Assembly: GCA_028583415.1 (NCBI GenBank)
Contig: CM053268.1
Location: 12,991,555 to 13,055,554, forward strand
DNA length: 64,000 nucleotides
Source of the DNA: Protea cynaroides
Taxonomy: Eukaryota > Streptophyta > Magnoliopsida > Proteales > Proteaceae
Direction of reading: 5' to 3'
This document shows, one piece after another, positions 58,090 to 64,000 of this stretch. Position numbers and translations under genes: made by a program. The notes under the pieces were generated by a model, which did not search any database, was not told the DNA's origin, and saw only the letters and a list, made by a program, of their open reading frames with translations. Position 1 is the stretch's first letter, and the number at the start of each line of letters is the position of its first letter.

Positions 58090-59032
58090 TGTCGCACGTT
58101 TTCCAAATCAAACTCAATAAAGGTAATTATTTATTGTAGAAGGCACAATTTCTCCCATTGTTTTGCCTTCATGGCTATCTTAAGTATATAGATGGCACCT
58201 TTGAGTGTCCCTCTCCTACACTGAATTCTACATCCACTATCTCTACCCCAGAGCCCAATCATGCCTATGTCACTTGGCAACAATAGGATCAAATGCTGCT
58301 CTGTTGCATACTTTCTACTCTGATAGAACCCATATTTGCCTTAATGGTTGGTTTAAATACCTCTAGAGCTATGTGGACTAAATTGGATAAGCATTATGCT
58401 TCCACCTCAGAAGGATTATGCAACTTGAGTACGAACCCCGATCTTTGAAGAAAGGTACTCTTACAATGGCAAAATATATTCAACATGCGAAAACTCTTGG
58501 AGATCACCTAGCAGCTGTGCTTAAACCAGTACCCGATTCTCAAATGGTACTGAGTATCCTCAGTCGGCTCGGCCTTGACTATGATGGGTTAGTAACTTCA
58601 ATTACTTCTCGCCTAGAACCTATTGAACTTGATGATTTTTTTGGCATTTTATCCAATCATGAGGTGATGTTGCAAAATCGATCAAGGGACCTAGCGGTTT
58701 CGTCCCCAATAGTCAATCTGGTTGCCAAAGCTCCATTCTCTGATCCACCTATGGCTCGTAGAAGCCGCAGTCGTGGACGAGGTCGAGGGTGTGGCCGATT
58801 TGCTTATGATTCATTAGACAATCGACGCCGAGTTATCTGTCAAGTCTATAATAAACCAAGTCACTCGGTGTTTCATTGTAATCAAAGGTTTAATCAGACA
58901 TATATGCAACCACAAATGCTCCCTCCACCACAGTATGGTAATCCTCCAAATGCAATGTATGCGGTACCAAACTCTCCTTCCTATGATTCATCATGGTACC
59001 CAGATTTGGGTGCCACCCATCATCTCACCCTC
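58090..59032 (+). pseudogene. Copia gag, decayed
   Basis: The N-terminus reads FQIKLNKGNYLL-stop-KAQ (about 58100-58145), where the family has Trp at the stop; TGG has become TAG. The core (58418-59032) covers the gag_2/UBN2 domain (KYIQHAKTLGDHLAAVLKPV, VLSILSRLGLDYDGLVTSIT). An Arg/Gly-rich stretch follows, then a zinc knuckle CQVYNKPSHSVFHC in which the second Cys of CCHC is Tyr and the usual Gly is Ser. It fuses to the protease start (WYPDLGATHHLT), where DSG is now DLG. Confidence 0.85.
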
Positions 59033-62000
59033 TGATCTGTCAAATCTATCTTTGTCTGCTCCATACAATGGCACTGACCAGGTTCGCATGGCTAATGGCA
59101 CAGGTTTGCAAATTTCTCATATTAGTTCATCTATTTTTTCAACTCCTAATCAGTCTTTTACTCTTGAAAATGTTTATCATGTATCATCCATTAATAAAAA
59201 TCTGCTATCTATTTCTCAGTTTATTCACGATAATAATTGTTATTTTGAGTTTCGCCATTGTTTTTGCTGTGTTAAGGATCTCTCCTCGAGGAGGCCCCTA
59301 CTCCACAGGAAGAATAAGAATGGCCTTTATGTTCTCAATGGTGCAGTCAACAACACTTCTTAGTTGGTCCAGTCTTAGTCAAGTTGTACTCTTATTCAAT
59401 CAGTGTTGGTGCCTATGCTTCTTTTATGGTGTAGCATGACGGTTTGGGACATTCGGCACAACAACTTGTCTCCTCAATCCTTGCAAAGCATTCGTTACCA
59501 ATCTCTGATTCCTCTAAATTTACATTTTGTGAATCATGTCAACTAGGAAAATCTTAATCTTCCCTATCCCCTTAGTTCATCTCATTGTAAAGCACCACTG
59601 GAAATAGTTTATTCGGACCTATGGGGCCCGTCCCTATTTCCTCTCATTCTAGTTACAGTTACTTCATTGCATTTGTTGATGATTTCAACAGATATACCTG
59701 GTTGTATCCATTGACGATGAAGTTCGAAGCTTTGTCAACCTTTATTGCCTTTTAGTTGCAGGTGGAGCGGCTGTTCAATTCAAAGTTAAAATGCCTCCAA
59801 ACTGATAGAGCGGGTGAGTTCATCAAATTCAAAAAATATTTAGAGGCTAATGGGATTCTTCATTGCTTTTCTTGTCCACATACTCACCAACAAAATGGTA
59901 TTGTGGAAAGAAATCATCACCATATAGTGGATTGTGGCCTGACTCTAATGCATAAGGCTTACTTACCCCAATCGTACTGGGACAATGCCTTTGCCACATT
60001 TGTGTATCTCCTCAACCGACTCCCCTTTAAGGTCATTGGGAATCTTTCACCTTATGAAAAATTATTCAAGAAGGTTCCTGATTATTCATCACTGAGAGTG
60101 TTCGGACGTGCCTGTTACCCATGTTTACGTCCTTATAGACAGAACAAGTTGGACAGAAAATCAATGTTTTATGTTTTTCTTGGATACTCACCTCATCATA
60201 AAGGATACCTATGCTTGGATCCAAAGACACAACAAACTTATATCTCTCGAAATGTCATCTTCAATGACGATCGGTTCCCATTTATGGAGACGGGATTGAG
60301 ACCAACTAAGATCTCAACCCCAAATCAGCCCATTCTATTTCCTTCCTTACCAATCCCTCCCCCCACCAAGTTTGCCAACCCAGGTAGTCACCAAGGCTCC
60401 ACATGAAGGTGTGCACCATTCCCGTAGTAATTCCCAATGTTCCCTTACACCGCAGCCATTGAGCATTGATAATTTGGAGGTGCCAGATCCCCCAAGTGAT
60501 TCACCAAATGATCCATCACACCCTTCCTCTCGGGATCCCCCCATCTCAATCCCACCTCGTGTCAACCCAGCCCCCCCCACACGGTGTCTACACACCCCAT
60601 GCAAACTTGTTCCAAGAGTAACATCTATAAGCCCAAGGTTTTTCACTTGGCTGTCCATCCATTGTGCACCTGTCTCAATACAACCACCATACCACCTGAA
60701 CCAACTTGCTTCTCTACTGCTAATAAGATCCTTGTTGGCGGGCTGCTATGTCTTCAGAGTGTAATGCATTAATTGAAATGGTACTTGGGAGTTAGTACCT
60801 TATGATCCTCGTATGAATGTGGTGAGTTGCAAATGGATATATAAAGTCAAAACAAAGTCTGATGGCTCCTTAGAGCGATACAAGGCTAGGCTAGTAGCCT
60901 GTGGATTTACACAAGAGTATGGTTTTGACTATGATGAGACTTTTAGTCCCATTGTAAAACCTACAACAATTCGGTTGGTACTCTCTTTAGCCAGTACCTT
61001 TATATCGCATGTTCCTCAATTAGATGTGCAGAATGCCTTTCTCCATGGGACACTCACTGAGCAGGTTTTTATGCACCAACTACAAGGATTTATTGATGAA
61101 CGTCATCCACACCATGTTTGCTATTTGAAAAAGGATCTTTATGGCCTCAAACAAGCACCTAGGGCATGGTATCACCGCCTTAGTGCTTATCTCATCAAGC
61201 TTGGCTTTCACGGATCTAAGTCAGACTCCTCCTTGTTCGTCTTGAGAAATGGAAAACGCCTTCTGCTGGTCCTAATCTATGTGGACGATCTTAACGTCAC
61301 ATGAAATGATCCTCCCTACCTCGCCAAGTTTATTGACAAGCTCGGTGTAGAATTCACAATTAAGGACCTTGGGCTCCTCAACTATTTTCTTGGCATTTCA
61401 GCTACTTTTGATTCTACAGGTATTCATTTGAATCAAGCCAAATATGCACATCCCTCTTCAATCGAGTTGAACTGATAGACGTCAAACCATGTTCTACGCC
61501 CATGGCACTATCCACCACCAAGCTCTAGAATGGGGACAATGCTTTGTTTTCAGATCCGACCTTATATCGGAGCGTTGTCGGGGCTCTACAGTATCTCACA
61601 TTGACAAGACCAAACTTGTTCTATTCAGTTGGTAAAGTCTCTCAATTTATGCACAACCCTATTGTTGCTCATTGGACGACTATCAATAAAGTGTTGCGCT
61701 ATATCAAGGGAACCCTCTCATATGGGATTAGTATACACCCTTTAAGTTCACTACAGCTCACTGCTTACACAGATGCTGGTTGGGCAGGATGCCCAGATGA
61801 TAGAAAATCTACAAGTGGATTCTGCATTTATTTTGGCTCGAATTTGAGGTCATGGAGTTTCAAGAACCAACCAACCATGGCTCGATCAAGCATTAAAGCA
61901 GAGTACAAAGGGTTAGCAAATACGGCATCCGAATTTCAATGGATTCAGAATCTCTTATCTGAAATCGGGTTTCAGCCCAAGGTCCCACCAACATTAATGT

Positions 62001-62290
62001 GTGATAACATTGGAGCTACGTATTTAGCTGCAAATCCTATTTTATACACTCGCACAAAACATGTAGAGATTTTTTTTTTTTTTTTTTTGCTAACGACGGG
62101 TACCCAGCCCTTTAAAACATGTAGAGATTGATTATCATTTTGTGCGCGATTTTTTTTTGAAGAAATAGTTGGATGTGCGCCATCTTATCACCAACGATCA
62201 AATTGCTGATACATGACCAAGCCACTCTCAACAATTCGTTTCGTACTATGTGCGACAAGCTTACAGTGGTTGATCACTATGTCAGCTTGA
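59028..62290 (+). pseudogene. Copia pol (protease, integrase, RT, RNase H), decayed
   Basis: A 1-nt insertion near 59028-59033 shifts the frame within protease. A pre-integrase motif follows (LGHSAQQLVSS, then FCESCQLGKS, about 59450-59560). Integrase has YSDLWGP (about 59610), LQTDRAGEF (59795) and QQNGIVERN (59885), so the D, D and E positions remain, though TDGGGEF has become TDRAGEF. An in-frame TAG occurs at about 59753. RT (60800-61300) keeps LDVQNAFLHG, YGLKQAPRAWY and the catalytic YVDD, then a TGA at 61302. RNase H (61544-62055) keeps DAGWAGCPDDRKSTSGFC and SSIKAEYKGL. It is then disrupted by the 42-bp insertion at 62072-62113. Confidence 0.88.
62056..62129 (-). mobile_element. 42-bp poly(A)-tailed micro-retroinsertion with 16-bp target duplication
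   Basis: AAAACATGTAGAGATT stands at 62056-62071 and again at 62114-62129. Between them are about 17 T, then GCTAACGACGGGTACCCAGCCCTTT. On the minus strand this is a GC-rich 25-base 3' end with a poly-A tail. The structure is that of target-primed reverse transcription, a severely 5'-truncated SINE or LINE copy, within the copia RNase H. Confidence 0.85.
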
Positions 62291-62295
62291 GGGGG
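62289..62295 (+). promoter_or_regulatory. Copia polypurine tract
   Basis: GAGGGGG directly precedes TGTATC of the 3' LTR, in the usual CTTGAGGGGG context. Confidence 0.8.
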
Positions 62296-62685
62296 TGTAT
62301 CACGCATAACAGCATACAAACAGAATCCAATAATAAAGGAATAGTTAGTGAGGTGGTGCAATTAACTCAAGATATGGTGAGATCAGCTCAGGATCACAAT
62401 GAAGAGATTCACAAAATATCTCATACAACTATGGATGGTAAGGTCAGTTCAAGATCATGAAGAAGAGATTCATAGAATATCTCATATAGTTGTTGATGGT
62501 AAGATCTAGTCAAGATCACAATTAAGAGATTCAAAGAATATCCCATACAACCATTCTTAATGTATTTTCCTAAATTAATATGTTGTGAATCTATTGATTG
62601 TAACATTATGTAAGATTATAAATACAACATACACGAACTCCTCAAATCATCAAGAGAGAGTTTGATTCAAACTCATTGTCGTTCA
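62296..62685 (+). mobile_element. Copia 3' LTR
   Basis: Opens TGTATCACGC and ends TTGTCGTTCA; aligns with 57561-57949. Right flank GAATT. Confidence 0.9.
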
Positions 62686-62765
62686 GAATTGATTTCCACC
62701 CATAGATGTGTAATTCCTAGTTGAATAGCTTCCTTCATCCCCCTTATTACAACCATAATTTCTGA
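62686..62765 (-). mobile_element. LINE fragment, RNase H domain (part 2)
   Basis: The minus strand reads GMKEAIQLGITHLWVEINS, the part of RNase H that joins to the sequence at 57560 when the copia element is left out. The LINE appears 5'-truncated near 62765. Confidence 0.65.
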
Positions 62766-63684
62766 CAATTACACATATCACCCTTAATTTTAGAAACATT
62801 TAACAAAAAGATCCATTCCGTTAATGGTATTAAGTCTAAATATTAAAAGACAACTTTGCCCTTGTTGGGATTACAACTTTTACTCTTTCTTCCTTAGAGA
62901 CCGCGCTTTGAATCACCGCAGCTGCAATGATAGCTGCCACCAACAAAAACCTTCCAACTACGCAACCCCGACATCCTCCTGTTCCCCATTCTTCTCCTTC
63001 ACAATAGATAAAAAAAAAGAAAAAAGAATTGTATAAATAATTTTTCTCTCTCTGATCCTTCTCTCTCTTATTACTCATCTCCCTTTCTAGTGGTGGTGTT
63101 GTATTTGTAGTTTGTAGTTTATAGTTTGAAGTTAGTTGTTAGAGCGAGCATTTATTCATGGTGGCTTTTAATGGAAGCAAATACTTTGAGGTTGAGGTCC
63201 AGGTTGTATGAGCCCTTTTATGGCAGCCTTCGAATGCCAAAGCAGTGAAGCAAGATGAAGAAGAGACTTGTCCACTAAACCACCCATTCTCGATGTAGAG
63301 ATCGAATTCTCTGAAATATTTGCCTGTAACACATTATTGCAAGAAATGAAGTAAACCCAAAATATGGGATCTGTTCCAAAGATCTAAAATCTTGTTGTTG
63401 TTGATATATAAGGTTTTGGTTAGGGCCTATCAGATTGATTGTGTTCTCTTGGAACTGGAACAAAGGGAATGGATCTCTATTTTGAACTTGATATGGTCTC
63501 TTGTTTCTTGGGCTGAGGTGGTTGCAACTAAGCTTCTTATTTTCCGAATTTCTTCTCATCTTGAGCTTTAATTTCACTCAAGGGTTTGTGGGTGTTCGGG
63601 TCAATCCGTTGTTGCCTGAGTTTCTTCTTTAGACAAGAATTCCATAAATTCGAAGGGGTTCAGAACATCATGATAGCAATATAG
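62766..63684. other. Region without recognised gene
   Basis: AT-rich with a purine run near 63008-63025 and CT repeats near 63045-63070. Short open frames on both strands show no family resemblance. A promoter or leader for a gene to the right is possible but not supported. Confidence 0.5.
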
Positions 63685-63990
63685 AGCAGCACTTCAGAAA
63701 GAAGCACCCTCTATATAGCCTCCTTCGATCAGACCTCCCACAACATCCGTGAATCCTGCAGAATCACTCAAGAAGACGTCGTCCGATTCCTCCTTAGCTC
63801 AAGTGGTCTCTTTTCTCCAATCCATGGCTTCTCCATCAAATCTCTATGCATCATTGGCTCCAAAATCCTAGCTGTCAGTTACCACGAATTTGGTTTCACT
63901 TGCAAAAGAGTGTGTAACACGAAAGGAGGTGAAAAGGAGGATTTTGGTTTCTATTTCGGTTTCTTGAAAGTCGGGTTTGTTAGTGGTTAG
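63685..63990 (+). pseudogene. CBS-domain protein fragment, CBSX5-like
   Basis: An open frame without ATG runs from after a TAG (63682) to TAG 63988. Residues ITQEDVVRFLLSSSGLFSP (about 63760-63816), then SIKSLCIIGSKILAVSYHE, resemble the plant CBSX5/CBSX6 family, where a TQEDVIRFLLNSIGLFSP-type segment precedes SIxSLGII and a VxYxxPA motif. The frame then loses resemblance after about 63895. No start codon, no upstream CBS half and a degenerate 3' end suggest a truncated gene copy. An exon of a gene continuing past the window is less likely, because the frame ends within it. The assignment is from memory. Confidence 0.5.
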
Positions 63991-64000
63991 AGTTGAGTAT

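Larger units (their letters stand above)
57561..62685 (+). mobile_element. Ty1-copia retrotransposon, complete but decayed
   Basis: 5.1 kb with 389/390-bp LTRs, a PBS, gag, protease, integrase, RT, RNase H order and a PPT. The integrase-before-RT order is diagnostic for copia. It lies within a LINE RNase H sequence. The right flank is GAATT; the left has GAAT joined to an eroded LTR start. Reading frames are broken by a 1-nt insertion, stop codons and a small retroposed insertion. LTRs remain alike, so it is moderately young. Confidence 0.9.

Noticed and set aside
57090..62790. AATTACATGTACTGCCCTT before the LINE poly-T and AATTACACATATCACCCTT after its 5' end as a LINE target duplication
   Set aside because: Too many mismatches, and the left copy is not adjacent to the poly-T. 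May be chance or an older repeat.
63275..63577. 100-codon open frame on the minus strand near the right edge
   Set aside because: Low-complexity Lys/Asn/Gln composition, no recognised motif and no splice or promoter context.

Overview
The window is nuclear DNA from a flowering plant. It has spliced genes with GT-AG introns, plant LTR-retrotransposon lineages (Ogre/Tat-like, a Tekay/Del-like chromovirus, a Tat element with a lysine-type PBS, and Ty1-copia), LINE remnants and one plant universal stress protein gene. The species cannot be told from sequence alone. About 80 percent of the window is nested, decayed retrotransposon, and only one host gene looks intact.

Layout. Positions 1-9021 hold the 5' part of an Ogre-like element on the minus strand (5' LTR 5141-9021, tRNA-Arg-type PBS, internal region running off the left edge). 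Positions 9022-19664 hold the 3' part of a second Ogre-like element on the plus strand (internal tail with minisatellites, PPT, 5.4-kb LTR). It interrupts the RNase H region of a plus-strand Tekay-like element (19665-23534, ending in a 2.3-kb LTR). Positions 23535-28352 hold a minus-strand Tekay-type LTR with an initiator-Met PBS. Next to the PBS lies a decayed gene on the opposite strand that resembles the 'putative plant transposon protein' family. Positions 28397-43885 are a second minus-strand Tekay-like element bounded by ATAAA duplications. Its 3' LTR contains a complete Ogre-like solo LTR (30007-34583, CTTGG duplications), and its internal region is interrupted by another Ogre-like LTR that runs into a 500-N assembly gap. 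Positions 43886-50680 are a minus-strand Tat element with gag and pol remnants, a TGGCGCCC-type PBS and an 887-bp LTR.

From 50681 the sequence becomes gene-like. A four-exon universal stress protein gene (52519-56069, 162 residues) carries a complete ATP-binding signature. Downstream is a Ty1-copia element (57561-62685) inserted into a LINE RNase H fragment. The last 300 bases hold a fragment resembling a plant CBSX5-type CBS-domain protein.

The most striking non-coding signals lie in the retroelement LTRs. A hairpin flanked by GAACTACG and TACGTAGG recurs about ten times with covarying stems. A perfect inverted repeat with a CACGT core sits in the purine tract upstream of an LTR TATA box in two LTRs. 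A GTGTGGTCGCA palindrome is shared by the chromovirus LTRs and by the upstream region of the antisense gene.
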